Below are positions 24,412 through 32,198 of a stretch of 34,486 bases of DNA, piece after piece (position 1 is the stretch's first letter; each line of letters starts with the position of its first letter). This stretch comes from a bacterium (lineage in GTDB: Bacteria; SAR324; XYD2-FULL-50-16): assembly GCA_018830885.1 (NCBI GenBank), contig JAHJRI010000296.1, positions 1 to 34,486 of the forward strand, in the 5' to 3' direction. A program made the translations under genes and the position numbers. The notes below the pieces were generated by a model. That model had not been told where the DNA came from and did no database searches. It saw nothing but the letters and a program-made list of their open reading frames with translations.

Positions 24412-25833
24412 ATGCCAGACAAGTATCAGATCGTTGTTGCCGGCGCCGGTCCAGGCGGCTGTATCTTTGCAAGAGACCTGGCTCGGGCTGGGCTGGACGT
24501 GGTTGTATTTGAAAAGGAAAATCGCGATGCATTAGGGCACAACTGGTCGGACGCCGTGGAGAGAATCGCGCTGCAGGCGATCGGGATTGACGTGCCTGCA
24601 GAAGATACCGTCAACAGGGGGCCTCTGGTTAAAAAAGCCGGGGTGGCAGATCGTCCGGCGGCGATTTTTGAGGAACATGCCTACCCCGATATGGAAGTCT
24701 GGGCGCCGGATTATTGCTGCAAGAAAGAGATCCAGTTCCGATATATTACGACAGATCGGCGCGCACTAGCCCAGCTGCTGGTGGATCAGGCCATGGCAGC
24801 AGGGGTGACATTCCGGTTCAGACAGGAGGTTATCGCCCCGGTGACCGCCGGTGGATCATCACTGTCGGAAATCAGTGTCACCGGGATTGAAGTCCGGGAT
24901 CTCGAAACCCAGCGCACTACGACCGTTTCTGCCAGCGTAACAGCCGACGATACGGGATTTGCGTCGGTCCTGCGAACTGCCCTGCCGGTTGAAACCGGCA
25001 TTGCCCGGCCTTTTACAGAAGATGAATTCGCCCTGGTCCATCGTACGGTCAGAAAAAGAGATCCCGCCAAAATCGCGGGGGATCGGATCACCGATCACTA
25101 TCGATACCCCTATAGGACGGGCTACCAGTGGGTCCAAACCCTGAACGAGGAAGAGATCGATATCGGTGCCGGTATCAAGTTCAACGCAGACACCCAGGGA
25201 CCCCAAGAGACCGTGGAACGATTTATCGCCAGGCACCCCTCCATCACCGGGACCGTCGTCCGCGGGGGTGGCGGACGCTGCCTCGTGGGGCGGTCACCAT
25301 ACAGCCTCGTAGCCGGTGGATTTGTCATCATTGGAGATGCCGGCAGCCAGACAATTCCCATGACCGGCTGCGGTGCCGGTGGTGCCATGATTGGGGGCAA
25401 ACTGGCGGCCAAAGCCGTCATAAGCGCGGCCGCGGAAGGAAAAACAGATATCGCAGCACTCTGGCCCTACAATCTGGACTGGTTTGTCGGATCCGGCAGA
25501 GGCGCCAACTATGCTGCGCTGACCGCGTTGCGGTCGATTCTGCAAAAGCTCCCGGAGGAAAGCAACGCCTTTCTGTTTAAAAAGGATGTTTTCAGCGGCG
25601 AAATGTTGACCCAGTCCATTAATGGACTGTTCCAAGCGCCGACCCTCCCGCTGATGTTGAAAACGTTCGTGCGGTGCCTGACCCGCCCCGGACTGTTAAT
25701 GCAATTGAACAAGGCGACCACGCTTGGAACGGCACTTTATAAACACTACCAACGATATCCAGCCAACTGGAACCCGGACATTTTTCAGCAGTGGTGCCGG
25801 ACCTCAGACCGTTTATTTTCAAAAGCCGAGTAG
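24412..25833 (+). CDS. Geranylgeranyl-reductase-like FAD-dependent oxidoreductase
   Basis: A 473-residue flavoprotein of the geranylgeranyl reductase / p-hydroxybenzoate hydroxylase superfamily. The N-terminal Rossmann motif is VAGAGPGGCIFARDLARAGLDVVVFEK (GxGxxG at 11-16), and GFVIIGDAGSQTIPMTGCGAGGAMIGGKLAA (about 303-333) is the second FAD motif. The usual DG-motif position reads ADDTGFASVLR. Such enzymes reduce isoprenoid or archaeol-type double bonds or act as monooxygenases; the substrate cannot be named. A GGAGA site precedes the ATG. It is 192 bases after the DUF1127 gene and may be a separate transcript. There is no signal peptide. Confidence 0.85.
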   Translation: MPDKYQIVVAGAGPGGCIFARDLARAGLDVVVFEKENRDALGHNWSDAVERIALQAIGIDVPAEDTVNRGPLVKKAGVADRPAAIFEEHAYPDMEVWAPDYCCKKEIQFRYITTDRRALAQLLVDQAMAAGVTFRFRQEVIAPVTAGGSSLSEISVTGIEVRDLETQRTTTVSASVTADDTGFASVLRTALPVETGIARPFTEDEFALVHRTVRKRDPAKIAGDRITDHYRYPYRTGYQWVQTLNEEEIDIGAGIKFNADTQGPQETVERFIARHPSITGTVVRGGGGRCLVGRSPYSLVAGGFVIIGDAGSQTIPMTGCGAGGAMIGGKLAAKAVISAAAEGKTDIAALWPYNLDWFVGSGRGANYAALTALRSILQKLPEESNAFLFKKDVFSGEMLTQSINGLFQAPTLPLMLKTFVRCLTRPGLLMQLNKATTLGTALYKHYQRYPANWNPDIFQQWCRTSDRLFSKAE

Positions 25834-25878
25834 GTTATCGCGTCCAAGTATGGTTTATGCATGGCCTGTTTCACCAGC

Positions 25879-25908
25879 CGGTTAAAAAAGCCATCTGCTT
25901 TTTAACCG
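25879..25908 (+). terminator. Possible terminator after the flavoprotein gene
   Basis: CGGTTAAAAAAG (25879-25890) pairs with CTTTTTAACCG (25898-25908), with one bulge, 46 bases after the stop codon. The T run is inside the 3' arm, so the element is weak or bidirectional. Confidence 0.35.
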
Positions 25909-25995
25909 TCTATCATGCATGAAATCAGCTATTATGAGGCGGAAAACCACAAATAAACCGCATGTGAACCGTTTACTCAAGACTATCAGGATTCG

Positions 25996-26361
25996 ATGCC
26001 ACCCGATGAACATGATGAGGACAGCCTTTTTGACGAAACGAGTGCCGCAAAAGCCAGACCGGTATACAATCCCGACGACGAGGAAGATATTCCCCACGGT
26101 GAAGTGGAATATATCCGCGACGTCCCCATCACCATGGTCGCCCAGGTTGGAGCGGTGAAAAGAACCATGAGAGAAATTCTGCAGTTGAAACCAGGGGCAA
26201 CGATCGAATTTGAAAAGGTCGTGGGTGAACCCATGGATGTTTTAATCGGGGGCAGACTGATGTGCCGTGGCGAGATTGTCGTTGTCAATGAGTGCTACGG
26301 AATCCGGATCAGTGAGGTCATTCGTGCTGAAGATACGGATTCCCAGCTGAAAAGGAACTGA
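25996..26361 (+). CDS. fliN: Flagellar motor switch protein FliN
   Basis: A 121-residue protein with an acidic N-terminal tail and one SpoA (surface presentation of antigens) domain (about residues 40-112). The domain shows VPITMVAQVGAVKRTMREILQLKPGATIEF, VLIGGRLMCRGEIVVVNECYGIRISEVI, matching FliN's C-ring signature. It forms the lower C-ring with FliM and FliG. It is isolated: fliP and fliQ lie about 4.2 kb upstream and no other flagellar gene is adjacent. A SpoA protein of a non-flagellar type III system is less likely, because the motif set is FliN-like and other flagellar genes are near. Confidence 0.94.
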   Translation: MPPDEHDEDSLFDETSAAKARPVYNPDDEEDIPHGEVEYIRDVPITMVAQVGAVKRTMREILQLKPGATIEFEKVVGEPMDVLIGGRLMCRGEIVVVNECYGIRISEVIRAEDTDSQLKRN

Positions 26362-26708
26362 ATCAACCCCCGGTCCACCCCACCAGCATGCCGCTGCCGG
26401 CATATCAACCTCACGCCGGAAAATTGTCAAATCCAGCACCCACAGTTGATCCGTCACCGTCCCCCTTTTTCTGATTCCCATTTTTGACATATTTGATATC
26501 CTCAGTAAAACTGAAGCCACCCGTAAAAACGAACCGGATAATCGGGTAATTCCGAATCACAACCAACAAGATGGCAGAGAACACAAAACCGATCCTGACG
26601 GATTTTCCGGCAAGCTCATGATTGCTGATACACAGCACCATAATTGAGACTCACGCGCCAATGATGGTGGATTCTCTCATCACTTTGTTCATCTGAATCT
26701 CCCGGACG
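26362..26708. other. Spacer of 347 bases between fliN and the LytTR gene
   Basis: It has no convincing gene. A minus-strand frame (26411-26641) would encode a 76-residue hydrophobic peptide, but it resembles no family and has no ribosome-binding site. The LytTR promoter should be here, but I see no clear hexamers. Confidence 0.5.
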
Positions 26709-27527
26709 ATGCGATTCGCCGTTTTCAAGACAAAACAGGGACTTCTGCAGCTGGTTGCACCGGAACTGGTCTGTACCTTTATCGGTGTGATTATCGGGGT
26801 CATCACCTATGGCGACGATCCTGCCGTGGGACCGGCACAGAATATATCGCAATGGGTGATCTATCTGAATGCCGGCGCAGTCGCGCATCAATTGGCCTGG
26901 CTGCTGACGCTCAAAGTCTTCAGATGGGAGACAGCGTCGACGCTGAAGGGGATTTGGAAACCGACGGCAATGGGTGTCCTGATCACCTTTTTATTCATAT
27001 TGCTGCTCAACATCGATGACGACCTCAGCCTCAATTCAGTTCTGCTGATGTTTTCGCAGATCGTGGCCATTTGTATCATCGTCCATGTCTTTCTTTTTCA
27101 ATTCAAATTTTATTCGTTCAGTAATGCCCTGTTCAACCCGGAGAAAGGGGTTCTGTCAGATGACAACAGCCCTGGAAATGGAAAGGACACCCTGCTGTTG
27201 ACGGTTGAGGAACGGATAGAAAAAGTGGATCTGAAAATGATTTCGCATATCAAGGTTGAAGACCATTATTGCACGGTGGTCTATTTGAAAGACACCGAAT
27301 GGAGGCAATGGATCGTTTATGAAAAGCTGAAAACATTCGAACAGCAATATCCGCAGCGTCTGCTGCGAATCAACCGATCAACCCTCGTCAATCCTGAAAT
27401 GGTGGTAAAAGTTGAAAAAACAGGGGGAAAGCATTTGATTACCATGAAGGGCACTCCTACCACGCCTTTTCCCCTAACCCCCTCCCAGAAACATCTGCTG
27501 GATCATCTCATTCCGATCATCACCTGA
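26709..27527 (+). CDS. Membrane-bound LytTR-family transcriptional regulator
   Basis: A 272-residue protein with four hydrophobic segments in the N-terminal half (about residues 14-34, 46-68, 84-101 and 109-131) and a LytTR DNA-binding domain at about 168-270. The DNA-binding part has the family pattern: MISHIKVEDHYCTVVY, the basic LLRINRSTLVNPEMVVKVEK (usually F.RxHRSxLVN) and a GxxhLITMKGT strand. LytTR domains bind DNA as dimers and often control secretion and envelope genes. It has no receiver domain, so it probably senses through the membrane part. An in-frame TGA stop at 26694 limits the start to 26709 or later. The downstream cassette, after a MITE-like repeat, is the obvious candidate target. 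Confidence 0.9.
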   Translation: MRFAVFKTKQGLLQLVAPELVCTFIGVIIGVITYGDDPAVGPAQNISQWVIYLNAGAVAHQLAWLLTLKVFRWETASTLKGIWKPTAMGVLITFLFILLLNIDDDLSLNSVLLMFSQIVAICIIVHVFLFQFKFYSFSNALFNPEKGVLSDDNSPGNGKDTLLLTVEERIEKVDLKMISHIKVEDHYCTVVYLKDTEWRQWIVYEKLKTFEQQYPQRLLRINRSTLVNPEMVVKVEKTGGKHLITMKGTPTTPFPLTPSQKHLLDHLIPIIT

Positions 27528-27981
27528 GTCTTTTGACGACGCCGATCCCCGGTTCCACGAAAACACCCGGTATCAGTTCACGCTGGAAAACATCGATTTC
27601 ACGTAAAAACCCGCCTCCGACGCTGCCTCGGTTTCGTTTCACGAAAAAAATCTTTTTATCTTCTTTTTTTTAAATATATTTACCTTAAGGGCACCCTGAT
27701 TAAATGGAACCCAGTCAGCATCAAAGGGTTGGTGTTTCAATAACCTTGGAAGCCATGGATGGCTTCCAGGAGCTCCATGGATGGACTCGTGCGTTTCTTG
27801 AAAGATCAACCCTTTGGTGCGAAGTTCGATAATTTTAATTAATCAAGGTGCCCTTAAGGGTGCTTGAACGGTTGATTCTCACCTCCGGGGTCCGTTTCAG
27901 GCAAACCCCGATCTCATTGAAAAACCCGTTTAGCAACACAACGGGCTGGTATCGGTTTTAACCCCACCAGAGAGGTTGAAA
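27528..27981. other. Spacer of 454 bases between the LytTR gene and the envelope cassette
   Basis: It holds an AT-rich block (about 27655-27682), the MITE-like inverted repeat (27683-27859) and the presumed promoter and leader of the cassette (27860-27981). No coding frame is convincing. Confidence 0.6.
27683..27859. repeat. MITE-like element with long inverted repeats
   Basis: The 21-base left end, 27683-27703 (begins CCTTAAGGGCACCC), is the reverse complement of 27839-27859 with one mismatch. A second inverted pair follows inside, about 27719-27738 against 27799-27820, with a few mismatches. The centre is itself a hairpin, GGAAGCCAT (27748-27756) with ATGGCTTCC (27759-27767). The whole could fold into one long stem of roughly 170 bases. 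No open frame lies inside. This is the design of a non-autonomous MITE or a large palindromic repeat. No clear target duplication is visible. Confidence 0.7.
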
Positions 27982-28788
27982 ATGAAATATACCCGTCTAT
28001 TATTCTGCATCTTAATCCTGCTGGTTTTTGTTCAGCAGCAGGCATTCGCCCAGCGTGGCAATTTGAACCTGAGTTTCAAGGGAGGCATGGAGATGGATCA
28101 AGGCAGAATTGTCACCATACTGCTCAGTAGTTTTATCATCGGGAATATGGTTGCCTGGTCCATGGGGGCATATCCCCGTGATTTTCCAGTCAAGCCCTAT
28201 TCAGATCTGGACCGCCGGACAATTCAGGATCTGCATCTGGAAATAGCGCAGAATCCGGATGAAGCTGACATCAGGACTGAATTGGGAGTTATTTATTTTT
28301 CCCATAACGATCTGGACAAGGCGGAAGCGGTCCTTTCCAGTGCCGTTGACCGCAATCCTGAAAATGCTGAAGCCCTGGCGGTATACAGCGCCAATGAGGC
28401 TAAACAATCCGGCGCCATGTGGGATTTTACCTGGGGTATCAGCAAACTGCATCGCCTGGGAAAAGCCGTTGATGGGTTAAACCGGTCGGTTGAACTCGAT
28501 CCCGAGAACTTTACGGTCCGGTTGTATCGTGTCAATACCCTGCTGGGACTGGATAACAGAAAGGGATCGTTCGCACGGATCTTTGATGATGAATTGTGGT
28601 TTCTCAAGCATATCGAAAGCGACCCGGACTATTTCCCCTGGGAAGTCAAACTGGAGTTCTATAAAGCGCTTTCAGCAGCTTACCGTGCCTGGGAGGCGTC
28701 GGCCTCAGAAGCCCATGAAAAAAAAAGGAGCAGGCATAAGGCCCATATCTACCAGCAGAACTTAATAACCGCAGGAAACAAACCATGA
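27982..28788 (+). CDS. Exported TPR-repeat protein
   Basis: A 268-residue protein. I chose the ATG at 27982 because AGAGG lies just upstream; a TTG two codons earlier is possible. A signal peptide (about residues 1-24, ending AFAQ) is followed by a second hydrophobic stretch (about 44-60) and TPR-like helical repeats: ADIRTELGVIYFSHNDLDKAEAVLSSAVDRNPENAEALAVYSANEAKQS (about 92-140), then a further pair. The two hydrophobic segments suggest a membrane-attached periplasmic protein, a likely scaffold. It opens the six-gene cassette, 10 bases from the ATPase gene. Confidence 0.8.
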   Translation: MKYTRLLFCILILLVFVQQQAFAQRGNLNLSFKGGMEMDQGRIVTILLSSFIIGNMVAWSMGAYPRDFPVKPYSDLDRRTIQDLHLEIAQNPDEADIRTELGVIYFSHNDLDKAEAVLSSAVDRNPENAEALAVYSANEAKQSGAMWDFTWGISKLHRLGKAVDGLNRSVELDPENFTVRLYRVNTLLGLDNRKGSFARIFDDELWFLKHIESDPDYFPWEVKLEFYKALSAAYRAWEASASEAHEKKRSRHKAHIYQQNLITAGNKP

Positions 28789-28798
28789 GGATCAAATC

Positions 28799-29473
28799 AT
28801 GAACGTTGTCGAATTGGTCAATATCAGCAAAACCTATCACCTCGGGAAGATCGAAGTCCCCGCACTTAGAAGGATCAGCCTGTCCGTGGCGCAGGGAGAA
28901 TTCCTGATCATCAAGGGGCAGAGCGGCAGTGGGAAAAGCACGGCCCTGAACCTGATCGGCGCCATGGATCTTCCCGATTCCGGAGAGGTCCACATCGCCG
29001 GCAGGGATATCAGCAAACTGAGCGACTACCACCTATCCCTGATGCGCAGAAAACATATCGGATTTATTTTCCAATCGTTTAACCTGATCCCGGTATTGAA
29101 TGCCCTTGAAAACGTCGCATATCCCCTGCGATTGCAGGGGATATGCGGCTACCGTCAAAAAGCGGAAGCCGCCCTGGAACAGGTGGGACTGTCAAACTTC
29201 ATGAAACATCGTCCAACAGAACTTTCCGGCGGACAGATCCAGAGAGTGGCCATAGCCAGGGGTATCGTCTCCAAACCCGATATCATTTTGGCCGATGAAC
29301 CGACAGCCAACCTGGATTCAGAGACATCCGCCCAGATTCTTGAACTGCTTCTGCAATTGAACATCCAGCAGAAGCTGACATTTATCGTGAGCACCCATCA
29401 TGCAACCGTTATGGAAAAAGCCTCCCGGGTGCTGGAATTGAAAGATGGCCAGATTCTGGCTGACGCGGCATAG
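28799..29473 (+). CDS. ABC transporter ATPase, LolD/MacB type
   Basis: A 224-residue ATPase. Walker A GQSGSGKST is at residues 40-48, the Q-loop at FIFQSFNLIPVLNALENVAYPL (about 89-110), the ABC signature LSGGQ at 142-146, Walker B IILADEPTANLD at 162-173 and the switch His200. The size and motif set are those of LolD, MacB and FtsE-type ATPases that drive FtsX-fold permeases from the cytoplasm. The cognate permease is two genes downstream. The gene carries a perfect hairpin at 29117-29146, encoding YPLRLQGICGY, that may matter for mRNA structure. Confidence 0.95.
   Translation: MNVVELVNISKTYHLGKIEVPALRRISLSVAQGEFLIIKGQSGSGKSTALNLIGAMDLPDSGEVHIAGRDISKLSDYHLSLMRRKHIGFIFQSFNLIPVLNALENVAYPLRLQGICGYRQKAEAALEQVGLSNFMKHRPTELSGGQIQRVAIARGIVSKPDIILADEPTANLDSETSAQILELLLQLNIQQKLTFIVSTHHATVMEKASRVLELKDGQILADAA
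29117..29146 (+). other. Perfect 13-bp hairpin inside the ABC ATPase gene
   Basis: GCATATCCCCTGC (29117-29129) is exactly complementary to GCAGGGGATATGC (29134-29146), with a GATT loop. It is intragenic and would be read through during translation. No T tract follows. Confidence 0.75.
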
Positions 29474-29504
29474 ACTTTTTAAAAGACTTAAAATGGAGCT
29501 TATC

Positions 29505-30179
29505 ATGCAACACATCTATCTGATTATCCTGGGATTGATTCTCATCCTGGGCCATGGCGTATCCTGCGCGGTTGCCCAGACCGCAATTCCGGACACCGCT
29601 GTTGAGCGGAAAGCCCGGGCTGCTTTCCTGGAACAGAGTCTGGCCCGGGAGGACCACCCGGAAAAGGTAAGAGAACTGGCCATGATTTCCGCCGTGATCG
29701 CAGGCGTGGACGATCCGACGGCAAAAGCAACCACACGCGCCGTAACAATTCTGGCCAGGGCCACCCAGGCCAATCCAGGCGATTCTGAACTGATGGCAGC
29801 CCACGGCAGTGTCCTGACAATGATGGCGAAGTTTCAGGATCAGACGTCACAGCAGCTCAGGTACGTCAAAAAAGGGTTCCGCATGATGGATCGGGCACTC
29901 AAAAAAGATCCCGACAATATCGGTGCTTTGCTGCAGAGGGCGAATAATTCGCTTCACATGCCACTGTTTCTGAAAAGAACCCACTATGCCAAACGGGATT
30001 TTGAGCGCCTGCTGGATCTGGCCGGCAACAAAGTCCCCGGGTTCAGAGCGATGATTCTATACCAGCTGGGGCAGGCCCATCAGTTGCTCAAGGATCCGGC
30101 ATCTGCGAAAAAATACTGGCTGCAAGCCGCATCACTCAAGGCCGGTTACTGGTCTCAACAGGCCGCCGCAAACATGTAA
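29505..30179 (+). CDS. Exported helical-repeat (TPR-like) protein
   Basis: A 224-residue protein. The ATG at 29505 has GGAG six bases upstream; an earlier ATG at 29493 has no such site. A signal peptide (about 1-20, ending CAVAQ) precedes a helix-rich, Ala/Leu/Lys-rich periplasmic domain. Repeat-like units include PDNIGALLQRANNSLHMPLFLK and MILYQLGQAHQLLKDPASAKKYWLQAASLK, in the style of TPR repeats. No lipobox is clear. It is placed between the ATPase and the permease in a tightly spaced cassette, so it probably works with that transporter, for instance as a periplasmic adaptor; this is inference. Confidence 0.78.
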   Translation: MQHIYLIILGLILILGHGVSCAVAQTAIPDTAVERKARAAFLEQSLAREDHPEKVRELAMISAVIAGVDDPTAKATTRAVTILARATQANPGDSELMAAHGSVLTMMAKFQDQTSQQLRYVKKGFRMMDRALKKDPDNIGALLQRANNSLHMPLFLKRTHYAKRDFERLLDLAGNKVPGFRAMILYQLGQAHQLLKDPASAKKYWLQAASLKAGYWSQQAAANM

Positions 30180-30194
30180 CCCGGGAGATTCCTG

Positions 30195-31424
30195 ATGATA
30201 CTGATACTTAAAATTGCATTCCTGAATGTCCTGCGTAACAGGCGGCGATCCCTGATCACCATTCTGGCCATTGTGTTCGGCAGTGTCAGCCTCATTGTTT
30301 TTGGCGGATTCGTTGAATCCATGTACGACGGCCTGAGGGAGAGCATGATTCGATCCCAACTGGGTCATCTGCAGGTCTATAAGAAAGGTTTTTCAGAGTT
30401 TGGCAGTGTTGAGCCTGAAAAATACCTGTTATCGGCTGAGACCACACGCCAAATCATGCGCATTGTGGAAAATCAGCCGGGGGTCGAGATTGTCACCAGC
30501 CGATTGAATTTTTCCGGTTTGCTGAGCAACGGGAAATCATCCGTCGGTGTGTTTGGCGTTGGGATGGATGCGGATCAGGAGGCCCTGATGAATTCCTCTG
30601 TCAAAATTGTGGCCGGCGACGATCTTTTCACCGAAGACCTGGAGTCCGCGCTGATTGGGGAGGGTCTGGCCCAGAGCCTGGGTATCCGGGTCGGAGACTG
30701 GATGACCCTGCTGGCATCGACGGCCGATGGTGCCGTGAACGCGGTTGATATCAAGGTAGCGGGCATCATCAGTACCGGGATGAAAGAGATTGATGACCGT
30801 GTGATCCGAGCCAACAGGCTTCATATTCAAAATCTAATGGTCACCGACAGTCTGACCCGTGTCCTAGTCCTGCTTGAAAAAACAGAAACCACCGCCGCGG
30901 CAAAGTTATCCCTGGAAAAGGTGTTTGCCGCCCATCAGCTCGATGTTGAGATCAGAACCTGGAGTGATCTGGCAGGATATTATCACAAGGTGGTCCGGAT
31001 GTTTACCAGTGTATTTGGATTCATCAAGATCATTGTCGTGGTCATTGTGATTCTGGGTATTGCCAACACGATGATGATGGCCGTGATGGAAAGGACTTCA
31101 GAAATCGGCACGATTCGCGCCCTGGGGAATACACGGTCGGAAATACTGGCCCTTTTCCTCTCCGAAGCGGTTTACCTCGGGATAATGGGCGGTCTGTGCG
31201 GGATCATGCTGGGTGTCCTGGCGGCCAGGGGGATCACGGCGGCTGATTTGATGATGCCGCCACCACCCGGCGGAACAGAAGGTTTCCCGATCCGGATCAT
31301 GGTTGTTCCTGACCTGCTGTGGGAATCCATCGGTCTGGGAATTCTGGCAGCAGTCATATCCAGTATTTATCCGTCATTGAAAGCCTCCCGGTTAAAAATT
31401 GTTGATGCGTTGCGGTTTGTATAA
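30195..31424 (+). CDS. FtsX/LolE-type ABC transporter permease
   Basis: A 409-residue permease with one N-terminal membrane helix (about 18-40), a large MacB-type periplasmic domain (about 41-265) and three C-terminal helices (about 272-297, 322-345 and 375-398). The coupling region MERTSEIGTIRALGNTRSEI, the usual FtsX-domain motif, is present. This is the LolC/LolE/MacB topology. Only one permease gene is present, so a homodimer is expected, unlike the LolC-LolE heterodimer. It starts 15 bases after the helical-repeat gene with GGGAG upstream. Substrates of such transporters are often lipoproteins or lipids, and the downstream LolA-like and barrel genes support this. Confidence 0.93.
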   Translation: MILILKIAFLNVLRNRRRSLITILAIVFGSVSLIVFGGFVESMYDGLRESMIRSQLGHLQVYKKGFSEFGSVEPEKYLLSAETTRQIMRIVENQPGVEIVTSRLNFSGLLSNGKSSVGVFGVGMDADQEALMNSSVKIVAGDDLFTEDLESALIGEGLAQSLGIRVGDWMTLLASTADGAVNAVDIKVAGIISTGMKEIDDRVIRANRLHIQNLMVTDSLTRVLVLLEKTETTAAAKLSLEKVFAAHQLDVEIRTWSDLAGYYHKVVRMFTSVFGFIKIIVVVIVILGIANTMMMAVMERTSEIGTIRALGNTRSEILALFLSEAVYLGIMGGLCGIMLGVLAARGITAADLMMPPPPGGTEGFPIRIMVVPDLLWESIGLGILAAVISSIYPSLKASRLKIVDALRFV

Positions 31425-31459
31425 CCCCCTGCCAAAAACCAGACATTTACAGGAGATAT

Positions 31460-32191
31460 ATGAAAAAACGCTTGATTCTGGGAATTCTGCTTTGCTTCTC
31501 TTTTCCAGCACTGTCTGCCACACCCTCCGCCACGGAGATCGTCGCCAGGGCGGATATGTTCAGGGGCCTGGGAACCGAACCGTTTACCTTTTCTCTGACC
31601 ATCATCAGTCACAGACCAGAGAAAGATCCGGAAAAGAATGAACTCAAAGTCATGGTCAAGGGCCCCAGATCCCTGGTTCAATTTATGGCCCCCAACAACG
31701 TGAAGGGGAGAGCCATGCTGTTCGAGGGTCGGAATCTCTGGCTGCATATTCCCCGCACCCGCAAAATCATCAGGCTTTCACCTGCCCAGCGCCTGATGGG
31801 AGAGTCTTCCAACGGGGATGTCGCTTCGACCAATTTCAGTGGTGACTACAGTCCCACCCTCATTGGTGAGGAAACCGTTGAAGATCTCGCCTGTTATCGC
31901 TTGACCCTGAAAGCGATGGATCCCAAGGTGACCTATCACACCATCGAATACTGGGTGGCAAAAAACAGCGGAAAACCGGTCAAAAGTCTACACTATGCCG
32001 CTTCCGGAAAACTTCTGAAAACGGCATTTTACAAGGAATTCACCCAGGTGGATGGACAGGAGAAACTGCAGCGTCTGCTGCTGGTGAACCCGCTTTTTGA
32101 GGGCCGGTATACCTGGATGATTTATGACCGTTACTCCAGGGAGGATTTACCGGACGGTCTTTTCAGGAAAGAAACCCTGAACCGTCTGTAA
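31460..32191 (+). CDS. LolA-like outer-membrane lipoprotein-sorting protein (TP_0789/PF17131 type)
   Basis: A 243-residue periplasmic protein with a signal peptide (about residues 1-19, ending ALSA). The family core is RSLVQFMAPNNVKGRAMLFEGRNLWLHIPRTRKIIRLSPAQRLMGESSNGDVASTNFSGDY in pieces: the Phe-Met-Ala-Pro segment, the IPRTRKIIRLSPAQRL segment (about 96-112), and the later VEYWVAKNSGKPV-like strand. This is the LolA-like family typified by TP_0789, a half-barrel that holds a hydrophobic cargo. In similar operons these proteins follow ABC or RND exporters. An AGGAGA site precedes the ATG. It sits between the permease and the barrel gene, consistent with a shuttle function. Confidence 0.9.
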   Translation: MKKRLILGILLCFSFPALSATPSATEIVARADMFRGLGTEPFTFSLTIISHRPEKDPEKNELKVMVKGPRSLVQFMAPNNVKGRAMLFEGRNLWLHIPRTRKIIRLSPAQRLMGESSNGDVASTNFSGDYSPTLIGEETVEDLACYRLTLKAMDPKVTYHTIEYWVAKNSGKPVKSLHYAASGKLLKTAFYKEFTQVDGQEKLQRLLLVNPLFEGRYTWMIYDRYSREDLPDGLFRKETLNRL

Positions 32192-32198
32192 CGCCATC

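Noticed and set aside
26411..26641. Minus-strand frame for a 76-residue hydrophobic peptide between fliN and the LytTR gene.
   Set aside because: No ribosome-binding site and no family resemblance; it could be real, but nothing supports it.
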